Assembly: GCF_000708265.2 (NCBI RefSeq)
Contig: NZ_JCKI01000006.1
Location: forward strand, 274,762-338,761
Source: Pedobacter sp. R20-19
GTDB taxonomy: Bacteria; Bacteroidota; Bacteroidia; Sphingobacteriales; Sphingobacteriaceae
Length of the DNA stretch: 64,000 nucleotides
Direction of reading: 5' to 3'
The notes beneath the pieces were generated by a model, which made no database searches, was not told the origin of the DNA, and saw nothing but the letters and a program-made list of their open reading frames with translations. This document shows positions 1 to 8,316 of the stretch, in pieces. Each line of letters opens with the position of its first letter. Within the stretch, counting starts at the first letter, position 1. The translations under genes and the position numbers were made by a program.

Positions 1-29
1 TTTTAATTTAGTGTTGAGTAGATTTAAAT

Positions 30-78
30 AAAAATCACGAAGTTTAATGGCCAAAACTGGCAAAACTTCGTGATTTTT
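30..78. terminator. Hairpin terminator of the oxidoreductase operon
   Basis: A perfect 16-bp inverted repeat (30-45 and 63-78, reading AAAAATCACGAAGTTT and its complement) with a 17-nt loop. It has A/T runs on both sides, so it can terminate in both directions. It lies just downstream of the last gene of the minus-strand operon. Confidence 0.85.
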
Positions 79-90
79 ATGGTATTCTGA

Positions 91-969
91 TTACAGAATA
101 TTTTTCTTGATGTAAGCGCAACTTGCTGCTACAGATTCAATCGGATTAGGCTTATAATTGGTTTCATGTTCCACAAAGAAATGCTTCATGCCTGATAATT
201 TAGCATCAGCAAAGATTGTTTTCCAATCAATACTTCCTGTACCAACTTCTGCATTTAACGCAGGGTTGGTCTTATCCATATCTTTTACATGCCACATGGT
301 AAAACGACCAGGGTTAGCCTTAAAAAGTTTTATTGGATCATTTCCAGAACGTACAGCCCAGTATAAATCCAGTTCAAAGTCAACTAATTTCTTATCCGTT
401 TCATTTAAAAGAATTTGATAGCCTGTGGTTTCTCCTTGTTTTTGAAATTCAAAATCATGGTTGTGATAAGCCAGGCGTAAACCTGCATCTTTACACATTT
501 TACCAGCAATATTTATTTTTGCTGCAAGTTTTTTATAATCTTCAGCATTTTTTCTGATGCTCGCATCTAAATAAGGAATAGTAACATACTCACTGCCTAA
601 AACTTTTGCAGCGGCAATAGCAGCTTTAAGTTCATCAGTGTTACCATCTGCTAAATAAGTGCCCAAACCATAATGGCCGCTCACTGCCTTAAGTCCATTT
701 GAGCTAAGTAATTTTTTAAATTCAACTGGAGTTAAGCCCCAAAACTGACCTTTAATAGAAAAACCATAAGTTTCAACTTCTGTAAAGCCAGCCTTTGCAA
801 CCTTTTCAATTGTTCCTTTTAAATCTTTTGGCAGGTCTTCTCTTAATGAATAGAGTTGTATGCCAACTGCTTTTTTCTGGGCTACACATGCAACTGACGG
901 AGCCAAAAGTAATGTTGCTATAGCTAAGCAACTGTTGATGATAAAGCTTTTTCTTGATAACATAATCAT
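91..969 (-). CDS. Secreted sugar phosphate isomerase/epimerase-like TIM barrel
   Basis: A 292-residue protein with an N-terminal hydrophobic export signal (about residues 8-30) followed by a xylose isomerase-like/AP endonuclease 2 TIM barrel. Visible family marks are GIQLYSLR at the first strand, the AYHNHDFEF metal/substrate strand and WHVKDMD. The family isomerises or epimerises sugars and sugar derivatives using a divalent metal. The signal places it in the periplasm or on a membrane. It is the last gene of a ten-gene operon and starts 3 nt after the preceding stop. A second ATG two codons in (963) is equally possible. The substrate cannot be read from the sequence; a 3-keto-sugar or its product is an inference from the neighbours. 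Confidence 0.85.
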   Translation of the reverse strand: MIMLSRKSFIINSCLAIATLLLAPSVACVAQKKAVGIQLYSLREDLPKDLKGTIEKVAKAGFTEVETYGFSIKGQFWGLTPVEFKKLLSSNGLKAVSGHYGLGTYLADGNTDELKAAIAAAKVLGSEYVTIPYLDASIRKNAEDYKKLAAKINIAGKMCKDAGLRLAYHNHDFEFQKQGETTGYQILLNETDKKLVDFELDLYWAVRSGNDPIKLFKANPGRFTMWHVKDMDKTNPALNAEVGTGSIDWKTIFADAKLSGMKHFFVEHETNYKPNPIESVAASCAYIKKNIL

Positions 970-972
970 TAA

Positions 973-1857
973 TTAAATGTCGCAGATTTCAACGGCTTTC
1001 TTTAGTGAAGCTATTTTATCTGCGTTTTTTGGTATAAATTCTTGTGCAACGAAACCTTTAAAGCCGGTTTCTATAATGGCTTTCATAATTGCAGGGTAAT
1101 AAAGTTCCTGTGTATCATCAATTTCATTTCGCCCTGGAACACCAGCGGTGTGATAATGAGCAATATATTTATGATGATCACGAATGGTATGAATCACATC
1201 ACCTTCGTCTATCTGCATATGATAAATATCATAAAGCAGTTTAAAATTTTCTGAACCTAAACGTTTACAAAGTTCAACACCCCAGGCAGTTTTATCACAC
1301 TGATAATCGGCATGGTTGATTTTACTGTTCAATAATTCCATTACCAGTACCACACCATGTTTTTCTGCTAATGGCATCAACTGTTTTAATCCTTCCACAC
1401 AGTTATTCCACCCTGTTTCATCATCCTTGCCTCTACGGTTCCCACTAAAGCAGATTAAATTTTTGTAACCTGCGGCAGCAACTAATGGAATCATCGCAGA
1501 ATAATTTTTAATTAACGTTTCATGAAACTTTTTATCATTAAATCCATCAACCAGGTTAATTTCTGCACCATTGCACATGGTTGATTCTAAACCGTGCTTT
1601 TTAAGAATTGGCCAATCCTTAGGGCCAACCAAATCAATACCTCTTATGCCAATTTTTTTTGCTTCTACGCATAGTGTATCTACATCTAGTGTACTAAAAC
1701 ACCAACGGCAAACGGAGTGGTTAATATTACCTTTAAGTTTTTGAGATGGTTTTGGCTGATCCATAGCAAAGGATGAAATACTTGATGAAACACCAATTGC
1801 GGCAGTACCTGCAATGATGTTTTTTAACGCATTTCTTCTATTTAAATTTGATGACAT
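973..1857 (-). CDS. Tat-exported hydroxypyruvate isomerase-like TIM barrel
   Basis: A 294-residue TIM-barrel protein of the hydroxypyruvate isomerase/sugar epimerase type. The N-terminus carries a twin-arginine-like motif (NRRNALK) and a hydrophobic stretch ending near residue 31. Barrel-strand motifs with metal-ligand candidates are LVMELLNS, YDIYHMQ and YHTAG. It lies 4 nt downstream of the permease gene and 3 nt upstream of another TIM-barrel gene, so the three are probably co-transcribed. The gene sits inside the oxidoreductase operon and probably acts on an oxidised sugar in the periplasm; the exact reaction is unknown. Confidence 0.85.
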   Translation of the reverse strand: MSSNLNRRNALKNIIAGTAAIGVSSSISSFAMDQPKPSQKLKGNINHSVCRWCFSTLDVDTLCVEAKKIGIRGIDLVGPKDWPILKKHGLESTMCNGAEINLVDGFNDKKFHETLIKNYSAMIPLVAAAGYKNLICFSGNRRGKDDETGWNNCVEGLKQLMPLAEKHGVVLVMELLNSKINHADYQCDKTAWGVELCKRLGSENFKLLYDIYHMQIDEGDVIHTIRDHHKYIAHYHTAGVPGRNEIDDTQELYYPAIMKAIIETGFKGFVAQEFIPKNADKIASLKKAVEICDI

Positions 1858-1861
1858 TTTC

Positions 1862-3103
1862 TTAATGGGCTTTAGCTTCTATTTCAGATTTTGTTTTATC
1901 ATTAAAGAGAACTGCAAAAAGAAGAAAAACAACTGCAGCAATACCTGCAGGAATGATCCAAACCATTTTCCAATCGATTGCTCCATCGGCCGCTTTATAA
2001 GTGTCGGTGATTTTTCCGGCAACTTCAAAGCCAATTAACATTCCTACACCATAAGTGGCAAGCGTAATTAAGCCTTGAGCAGAGCTTTTGTATTTTTCTC
2101 CTGCTTTAGAGTTGGTATAAATTTGTCCTGATACAAAAAAGAAATCATAACAAACACCGTGTAAAGCAATACCGATAATTAACATCCAGCTTAATTCTGC
2201 TCCATTTCCGTAGGCAAATAAAGCATAGCGAACTGCCCAGGCGAGCATACCAACCAGTATGGTTTTCTTAAAGCCAAAACGTGCAAAGAATACCGGAATA
2301 AAAAGTAAGAATAGTGCTTCAGATATTTGTCCGATGGCCATTTTTCCAGTCGGATTTTCAACGCCAACGTTTGTTAAAAACGGATGTGCATTTTGATAAT
2401 AAAAAGCTAAAGGAATACAAATCAATATGGATGAAATAAAGAAAATGGCAAAATTCTTATCTTTCAATAATTTAAGTGCGTCAAGACCAATTAAATCACC
2501 AATTTTAATTTTTTCAGATGAAGAAACTTTTGGAGGTGTTTTAGGCAAAGTGAAGCTAAATAAGCCTAATACTGCCGAAGCAATTCCAGCTAAAAGAAAA
2601 GTATTTTTTAACAAGCCTTGCGTAACACCTTCAGGTGAATCCCAATGGAAAACAAAGCTAATGGCTAAACCAGCTAAAATCCATCCGATGGTTCCAAAAA
2701 CGCGAATGTTTGCAAATTCCTTTTCAGGATCTTTCATTTGATTAAATGAAACTGAATTTACCAATGCTAACGTTGGCATGAATAAAATCATATACCCTAA
2801 AACATAAGGATAAAATACACTTACATCAGTAGCATTGTACATCTGATACATCAATATAGCACCAATGATATGTAAAACACCAAGAATTTTTTCTGCGTTA
2901 AAATATCTGTCGGCAATTAAACCAACAATAAAAGGGGCAATAATTGCACCCCATGATTGAGTGGAGAAAACTGCTCCTGTTTCTCCACCAGTTGCTTTTA
3001 AGTTATTCCCTAAAAATGTGCCTAGTGTTACAAACCAGGATCCCCAAATAAAAAATTCGAGGAACATCATGGCAGAGAGTTTAAAGCGGGTAGTACTGTT
3101 CAT
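1862..3103 (-). CDS. MFS permease, nucleoside:H+ symporter (NupG/XapB) type
   Basis: A 413-residue polytopic membrane protein with about 12 hydrophobic segments and the look of the nucleoside permease family: N-terminal FIWGSWFVTLGTFL, SWGAIIAPFIVGLIADR after the second helix, and a central cytoplasmic loop rich in lysine near residues 190-205. In Bacteroidota such permeases often sit in sugar-catabolic operons, so the substrate here may be a sugar or keto-sugar and not a nucleoside; that is inference. The upstream 180-bp spacer contains inverted repeats. Confidence 0.85.
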   Translation of the reverse strand: MNSTTRFKLSAMMFLEFFIWGSWFVTLGTFLGNNLKATGGETGAVFSTQSWGAIIAPFIVGLIADRYFNAEKILGVLHIIGAILMYQMYNATDVSVFYPYVLGYMILFMPTLALVNSVSFNQMKDPEKEFANIRVFGTIGWILAGLAISFVFHWDSPEGVTQGLLKNTFLLAGIASAVLGLFSFTLPKTPPKVSSSEKIKIGDLIGLDALKLLKDKNFAIFFISSILICIPLAFYYQNAHPFLTNVGVENPTGKMAIGQISEALFLLFIPVFFARFGFKKTILVGMLAWAVRYALFAYGNGAELSWMLIIGIALHGVCYDFFFVSGQIYTNSKAGEKYKSSAQGLITLATYGVGMLIGFEVAGKITDTYKAADGAIDWKMVWIIPAGIAAVVFLLFAVLFNDKTKSEIEAKAH

Positions 3104-3285
3104 TTGGTTTATATAAGGTTATTAGGTATAAGGTTTAAGGCGTAAGGTTCAAGAAAGGAATATAAACCCCTCAATTTTTTACCTTATGCCTTTAGCCTAA
3201 TTTTAGTAAGGTTAATATGTTTAAGGTGTAATGTTAGAGCGAGAAAGGAAATCCTCAAGCCTTTACCTTACGCCTTAAACCTCAG
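3104..3285. repeat. Intergenic spacer with a 17-bp perfect inverted repeat
   Basis: GGTTTAAGGCGTAAGGT at 3132-3148 is repeated as its exact complement at 3265-3281. Weaker copies of the same word lie between them (about 3180-3200 and 3219-3233), alternating in orientation. No gene is visible. The spacer may form a long stem in the operon mRNA between the DUF1080 gene and the permease gene. Confidence 0.7.
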
Positions 3286-3966
3286 TTATAATTCTTTAAT
3301 AGTGATGTTTTTGTACCAAACTTCGTCTCCATGATCTTGTAAGGCAATTTTCCCTGAAGTGTAAGTCCCCCAGTTTTCCCATGTAGCAAATTTACTTCCT
3401 GCAACCAACTTCTTCCAGTTCTCATTCCATAAAGTCGTTTTCACTACCTCAACACCATTTAAAATTAAGGTTAAATTTCCTTTTTTGCTAATAATTTCTG
3501 CTTTGTTCCAATCACCTACTGGTTTAACAGGTTCTGATGAACTTTTAATTAAGTCGTATAAATCTCCAGCACGGTGTTTGGTGATTTTTCCATCAGGATG
3601 ACCATCATTATCCAATACCTGCATTTCTAAGCCAGTAGAGTAGGTTGCATGGTATTTTGGTTCTTCATGAACGTAGAAAATTAAACCACTATTTGCTTTT
3701 GGTGCTACTTTCCACTCATACTTTAAATGAAAGTCTTTATATTCTTTATTGGTAACCAGGTCACCGCCACCATCTTTACCTTTAGTTTTTGGATCAAGAT
3801 GCAGTGCACCTTCCTGAACTTGCCAGGCGCTGCCAACGGCTGTTTTATTGTAAGTATGCCAGCCGGTAGTTGTTTTACCATCAAACAAGGGTTTGAAACC
3901 TTTTTGTGCTTGGGATATTTGTGTAACTGCCAACATAATGCAGGCAGAAAGGATAATTTTTTTCAT
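3286..3966 (-). CDS. DUF1080 protein (3-keto-disaccharide hydrolase-like)
   Basis: A 226-residue secreted protein: signal peptide to about residue 20 (cleavage near SQAQK), then one DUF1080 jelly-roll domain. Family marks are FKPLFDGKTTTGWH, the ANSGLIFYVHE strand and DWNKAEI near residue 153. The domain is now called 3-keto-disaccharide hydrolase, after enzymes that cleave glycosides whose sugar has been oxidised at C3. Its operon partners here are a GMC oxidoreductase, its small subunit and a cytochrome c, which fits that role well. It probably acts in the periplasm. A lectin-like binding role is the alternative. Confidence 0.85.
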   Translation of the reverse strand: MKKIILSACIMLAVTQISQAQKGFKPLFDGKTTTGWHTYNKTAVGSAWQVQEGALHLDPKTKGKDGGGDLVTNKEYKDFHLKYEWKVAPKANSGLIFYVHEEPKYHATYSTGLEMQVLDNDGHPDGKITKHRAGDLYDLIKSSSEPVKPVGDWNKAEIISKKGNLTLILNGVEVVKTTLWNENWKKLVAGSKFATWENWGTYTSGKIALQDHGDEVWYKNITIKEL

Positions 3967-4049
3967 TTTATTTTGGTTTCAGTTATAGCAAAGAACAAAG
4001 CAATTTTTGTGAATTAATTGCTTTGTTCCTGGCCATAACAAGTGTTTTA

Positions 4050-5507
4050 TTATAAAGTTAAATCGTTCCAGCCTTTGCGGTATTCGCGTTTTACAAACTG
4101 GTTTGCCTCATCAAAATTGGTGATTTTCATGTTGTCATTATCCCAAAGCATTTTCATGTACCTGCCTGGGTAAGTCACTTTACCATTTACCGTTTTTTGA
4201 ATATCAAAACTTCTGATGGCTAAATTAGCCATTAATAAAGCCTCAGTTAAAGGACCTGCAATTTCGAAAGGAGAACTTACTTCCTGTTTACCGTAACCGG
4301 CAATTGCTGCTTCAACCCACTGCGCATAATGGCCATCAGCACCACCTTTCACACGGGCATATTTTTCTTTTACTTTAATATCTTTGTTTCTGCTAAGCGG
4401 TAATAATTTTGGATTTGCACTATAGGTTTCAGACATCATCTTACCTTTAGTTCCAATAAATAAGGTGCCATTACCACCATCACCAAAGGTTTCATTGGCT
4501 TCTAATTCCTCAGGACGCTCGGGCTGAATACCACCATCCATCCAATGTAGCGTTACATCGCCTTTTGTTTTCTCTGTTTTAGGGAATTTTAGGGTAACAT
4601 GACTTGATGGAGGACAACTCTCAGGGAAATATCCACGCTTAAATTCATCCACGTAAACTGATCCTACACTGGCTTCAACTTCTTTAGCATATTTTAAATT
4701 TAGCACACTGAAAGGAGCTTCAATTAGGTGGCAGCCCATATCACCAAGTGCACCTGTGCCATAATCCCACCAGCCACGCCAGTTAAATGGCACCAATTTA
4801 TCTACATAGTCTTTTTCAGGTGCAGTACCTAACCATAAGTTCCAGTCGAGCTCTTTTGGAATCTCAGCTTTTTTATCTGGCCATGGAATTCCCTGTGGCC
4901 AAACCGGGCGGTTAGTCCAGGCATAAACCGTATGTACATCACCAATTAAGCCTGCTTCATACCATTCTTTCATTTGGCGTGGACCATCATTTGATGCACC
5001 CTGATTACCCATTTGCGTAACCACCTTATATTTTTTTGCCGCAGCGGTTAAGATACGGGCTTCATGAATATCGTGTGTAAGCGGTTTCTGTACATAAACA
5101 TGCTTACCCAATTGCATGGCTGCAAGTGCTTGGATGGCATGATTGTGATCGGGAGTAGAAATGGATACCGCATCAAAATTTTTATGCTCTTTATCAAGCA
5201 TTTCGCGATAATCTTTGTAATATTTCGCTTTTGGAAATGCTTTTACACTTGCTGCAGCACGGCGATCATCCACATCGCATAAAAAAGCAATATCAGCCTT
5301 ACCACTTTTGGCAAACATGGCAATATCACTTTGTCCTTTACCGCCTGCGCCAATACCCGCAATGAGTAAACGATCGCTAGGTGCTAAAAAACCTGGCCCA
5401 CCTAAAACATGACGGGGAACGATCATAAATGCAGCGGCAGCGATGGCGCTCGTTTTAATAAAATCACGGCGGTTACTCGTATTTTTATTTTCTTGCTCTG
5501 TTTTCAT
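4050..5507 (-). CDS. Tat-exported Gfo/Idh/MocA-family oxidoreductase
   Basis: A 485-residue NAD(P)-dependent oxidoreductase. The N-terminus has a twin-arginine motif (NRRDFIK) and a hydrophobic stretch, so the folded protein with cofactor is probably exported. A Rossmann fold follows (GIGAGGKGQ near residue 51), then the family strand VSISTPDHNHA and the EKP-equivalent VQKPLTHD. The C-terminal domain carries DMGCHLIEAPF. Such exported members in Bacteroidota accompany sugar oxidation or keto-sugar reduction and other glycoside chemistry. Neighbours are DUF1080 on one side and cytochrome c on the other. Confidence 0.85.
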   Translation of the reverse strand: MKTEQENKNTSNRRDFIKTSAIAAAAFMIVPRHVLGGPGFLAPSDRLLIAGIGAGGKGQSDIAMFAKSGKADIAFLCDVDDRRAAASVKAFPKAKYYKDYREMLDKEHKNFDAVSISTPDHNHAIQALAAMQLGKHVYVQKPLTHDIHEARILTAAAKKYKVVTQMGNQGASNDGPRQMKEWYEAGLIGDVHTVYAWTNRPVWPQGIPWPDKKAEIPKELDWNLWLGTAPEKDYVDKLVPFNWRGWWDYGTGALGDMGCHLIEAPFSVLNLKYAKEVEASVGSVYVDEFKRGYFPESCPPSSHVTLKFPKTEKTKGDVTLHWMDGGIQPERPEELEANETFGDGGNGTLFIGTKGKMMSETYSANPKLLPLSRNKDIKVKEKYARVKGGADGHYAQWVEAAIAGYGKQEVSSPFEIAGPLTEALLMANLAIRSFDIQKTVNGKVTYPGRYMKMLWDNDNMKITNFDEANQFVKREYRKGWNDLTL

Positions 5508-5539
5508 TAGAATAGTTTAAGGTTTAAATGAAGTACTCT

Positions 5540-5923
5540 TTATTTCTTCTTCAATGATAAAATATACTTAACCATCAATTTAGCATCTGCAGGTTTTAAG
5601 GTAGAGTGAGCTGTCATTGGCATAGTTCCCCAAACACCTGTACCACCTTTAATAATCTTATCAGCTAAATAATTGATGTTTTTTTCTGTAGCAGGATATT
5701 TTTTAGCGATATCCACATATGCAGGGCCGATAATTTTATTCACTTTATTATGGCAACCGATACAGTCTGATTTGTTAATCAGCTTTTCGCCAGCGCTCAT
5801 TTGCATCGCGTGGTTTGATAACGTAGCGGTTGCAACTACTGTTTTCTCTTTCGCTAAATCTGCTTTGGTAAAAGAGGCCATAAATATTACTATAGCGCCT
5901 AAACCTAATAATGTTTTTTTCAT
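5540..5923 (-). CDS. Periplasmic class I cytochrome c
   Basis: A 127-residue protein with an N-terminal signal (about 1-22) and a single haem-binding motif CIGCH at residues 54-58. TMPMTAH near residue 100 supplies the axial methionine candidate. The size and motif fit a small monohaem cytochrome c. Within the operon it is the natural electron acceptor for the GMC dehydrogenase and its small subunit encoded upstream, completing the three-part arrangement known for FAD-dependent sugar dehydrogenases. The partner assignment is inferred from context. Confidence 0.88.
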   Translation of the reverse strand: MKKTLLGLGAIVIFMASFTKADLAKEKTVVATATLSNHAMQMSAGEKLINKSDCIGCHNKVNKIIGPAYVDIAKKYPATEKNINYLADKIIKGGTGVWGTMPMTAHSTLKPADAKLMVKYILSLKKK

Positions 5924-6008
5924 GTGTGTGTGTGTTTAATAACATATCAAGCCTGCAGGTTTTGATGATCTGATATTGAAAACCATGCAGGTTTTAATGT
6001 CGGTGTTG

Positions 6009-7067
6009 TTAGTCTTGTAAACCTAATATTTTTTTGTTGAAAGCGCTATCACTACCTGATGCAGCAAAATCATCAAATGCTTTATCAGTTACTTTAATAA
6101 TATGATTTTTAATAAATTCTGCACCTTCACGTGCACCATCTTCCTGATTTTTAATACAACATTCCCATTCCATAACTGCCCAACCTTTAAAGTCATATTG
6201 TGCAAGCTTACTAAATATAGTTTTAAAATCTACCTGGCCATCTCCGGGAGAGCGATACCTGCCGGCTCTGTTTGCCCAGCTTTGATAACCACCAAATGTA
6301 CCTTGTTTACCAGTTGGATTAAACTCTGCATCTTTTACGTGGAAAGCTTTAATTCTTTCGTGGTAAATATCAATGTATTGAATATAATCTAATTGTTGTA
6401 GCACAAAGTGTGATGGATCATACAATAAGCATGCCCTGTTATGTTGATTAACAGCATCCAGGAACATTTCATAAGTTTGTCCATCAAATAAATCTTCTCC
6501 TGGGTGAATCTCATAGCAAACATCCACACCGCAATGATCAAATTCATTTAGAATTGGCATCCAGCGCTTTCCAAGTTCTGCAAAGCCTTCTTCTACTAAA
6601 CCTGCCGGACGTTGCGGCCATGGATGAAAATATTGCCAAAGCAATGAACCGCTAAAAGTTGCATGTGCGTTTAACCCTAAATTTTGAGATGCTTTTGCAG
6701 CATATTTCATTTGTTGCACAGCCCACTCTGTTCTGGCTTTTGGATTTTTATGAAGTTCTTTTGGTGCAAAGGCATCAAATAAATCATCGTAAGCAGGGTG
6801 AACAGCAACCAGTTGCCCTTGTAGGTGGGTAGATAATTCTGTGATTTCTAAACCATAAGAAGCAATAGTGCCTTTTAACTCGTCTGCATAGGTTTTGCTC
6901 TCTGCAGCCTTTTGTAAATCGATAAACCGCTTATCCAAAGTAGGCATTTGGATTCCTTTAAAACCTAAGCCTGCTGCCCATTTACATATATTATCCAGCG
7001 AATTAAATGGTGCTTCGTCACTAATAAACTGTGCTAAAAATACGGCTGGTCCTTTAATTGTTGTCAT
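6009..7067 (-). CDS. Cytoplasmic sugar phosphate isomerase/epimerase (TIM barrel)
   Basis: A 352-residue xylose isomerase-like TIM-barrel protein without a signal peptide. The strands CYEIHPGED, LLYDPSHFV, KAFHVKDAEF and VMEWECC carry the usual Glu/Asp/His metal ligands. It begins 8 nt after the stop of a Gfo/Idh/MocA oxidoreductase, and this pair is a very common two-gene module for inositol-like or keto-sugar interconversion. It is longer than the two exported TIM-barrel proteins in the same operon and is the only cytoplasmic one. The substrate is not known. Confidence 0.87.
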   Translation of the reverse strand: MTTIKGPAVFLAQFISDEAPFNSLDNICKWAAGLGFKGIQMPTLDKRFIDLQKAAESKTYADELKGTIASYGLEITELSTHLQGQLVAVHPAYDDLFDAFAPKELHKNPKARTEWAVQQMKYAAKASQNLGLNAHATFSGSLLWQYFHPWPQRPAGLVEEGFAELGKRWMPILNEFDHCGVDVCYEIHPGEDLFDGQTYEMFLDAVNQHNRACLLYDPSHFVLQQLDYIQYIDIYHERIKAFHVKDAEFNPTGKQGTFGGYQSWANRAGRYRSPGDGQVDFKTIFSKLAQYDFKGWAVMEWECCIKNQEDGAREGAEFIKNHIIKVTDKAFDDFAASGSDSAFNKKILGLQD

Positions 7068-7075
7068 GCTAGTAT

Positions 7076-8233
7076 TTAAATTTTATAATCCCACCATTTT
7101 TGGTCTGATTGGTTGGAATTCACTACGTTTTCAATGAATGCCATTCCGCGAATACCATCATCAGCTGTAGGGAAATCTAACATTTCTGGTGAAGGTTGTT
7201 CCTGATTAAGTTTTGCATTAACCGTTAATGCAAAGTTTTTATAAATATTGGCAAATGCTTCCAGGTATCCTTCTGGATGGCCTCCCGGTGTGCGGGTATT
7301 GTGTTTAGCGAAGCTTCCCATATATCCATTACCTGTTCTGTAGATTTGAGCTGGTGCATCAGGCCATTTGGCAATAAGCGAATTTGGCTCCATCTGGTGC
7401 CATTCTAATCCACCCTTTTCACCATACACCTTAATTTTTAAGGCATTTTCTTCTCCTGCAGCAATTTGAGATGCAATGAGTACACCATTTGATCCATTAT
7501 CAAATTTTAGAAGTACGTTTCCATCATCATCAATAGCTCTTCCGGGAACCACTATATTCAGATCTGCACAAATTTTAGATATTTTTAAACCAGAAATATA
7601 TTCTGCCAGGTGTGCTGCATGCGTTCCAATATCTCCCATGCTACCACTTTTGCCGGTTTTTGATGGATCCGTACGCCAGGCGGCCTGTGCGTTTCCCTCA
7701 CGTTCAGACAGGGTACTTAACCAGCCTTGTGGGTATTCAACAATAATTTTTCTGATGGCACCCAGCAGGCCTTCACTAACCATTTGCCTGGCTTGTTTAA
7801 CCATTGGATAACCAGAATAGGTGTGCGTTAAACAAAGGGTTAATCCTGTTTCTTCTACTTTTGCTTTTAACAATTTAGCTTCTTCTAAGGTAAGTGTCAT
7901 TGGTTTTTCGATCACGACATTAAAGCCATGTTCCAAAGCCAGCATAGCGGGAGCAAAGTGAGCAAAATTAGGGGTAACAATGGTTACGAAATCTATTTTT
8001 TCATCAGCAGGCAATTCACTTTCCTTTTGAATCATTTCTTCGTAACTTTTATATATTCGGTTGTCAGGGAGGAAGAGTAGTTTTCCAGATTCATAACCAA
8101 CTTCAGGATTCACACTTAGTGCACCTGCGGTTAGTTCTATTAAACCATCCATGTTAGCTGCAAGGCGATGTACTGCTCCAATGAAGGCGTCTTTTCCACC
8201 GCCTATCATACCCATTTTTAATTTTCTTTTCAT
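7076..8233 (-). CDS. Cytoplasmic Gfo/Idh/MocA-family oxidoreductase
   Basis: A 385-residue NAD(P)-dependent sugar oxidoreductase. The Rossmann glycine motif GMIGGGKDAFIG is at residues 8-19, the TIVTPNFAHF strand is followed by VIEKPMTL with the conserved EKP, and the C-terminal domain has GDIGTHAAHLAEY with the conserved histidine. No export signal is present. It may reduce or oxidise the 3-keto-sugar after import, together with the isomerase encoded 8 nt downstream. Confidence 0.88.
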   Translation of the reverse strand: MKRKLKMGMIGGGKDAFIGAVHRLAANMDGLIELTAGALSVNPEVGYESGKLLFLPDNRIYKSYEEMIQKESELPADEKIDFVTIVTPNFAHFAPAMLALEHGFNVVIEKPMTLTLEEAKLLKAKVEETGLTLCLTHTYSGYPMVKQARQMVSEGLLGAIRKIIVEYPQGWLSTLSEREGNAQAAWRTDPSKTGKSGSMGDIGTHAAHLAEYISGLKISKICADLNIVVPGRAIDDDGNVLLKFDNGSNGVLIASQIAAGEENALKIKVYGEKGGLEWHQMEPNSLIAKWPDAPAQIYRTGNGYMGSFAKHNTRTPGGHPEGYLEAFANIYKNFALTVNAKLNQEQPSPEMLDFPTADDGIRGMAFIENVVNSNQSDQKWWDYKI

Positions 8234-8316
8234 ACAGGTTTAGGGTTTAAGGTATAAGGTATAAGGCTTTGGACTCCTAACCCTATACCTTAAACCTCAT
8301 CCCTTTTACCTATTTA
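8234..8316. repeat. Intergenic inverted repeat of the TTTAAGG family
   Basis: GGTTTAAGGTATA at 8244-8256 is repeated as its exact complement at 8284-8296. The words match those of the 3104-3285 spacer. It lies within the operon, between the GMC and Gfo/Idh genes, and could form a stem in the mRNA. Confidence 0.65.

Noticed and set aside
7476..7811. A 111-codon open frame on the plus strand
   Set aside because: Antisense to a Gfo/Idh/MocA gene with clear motifs; Pro/Ser-rich composition of a shadow frame.
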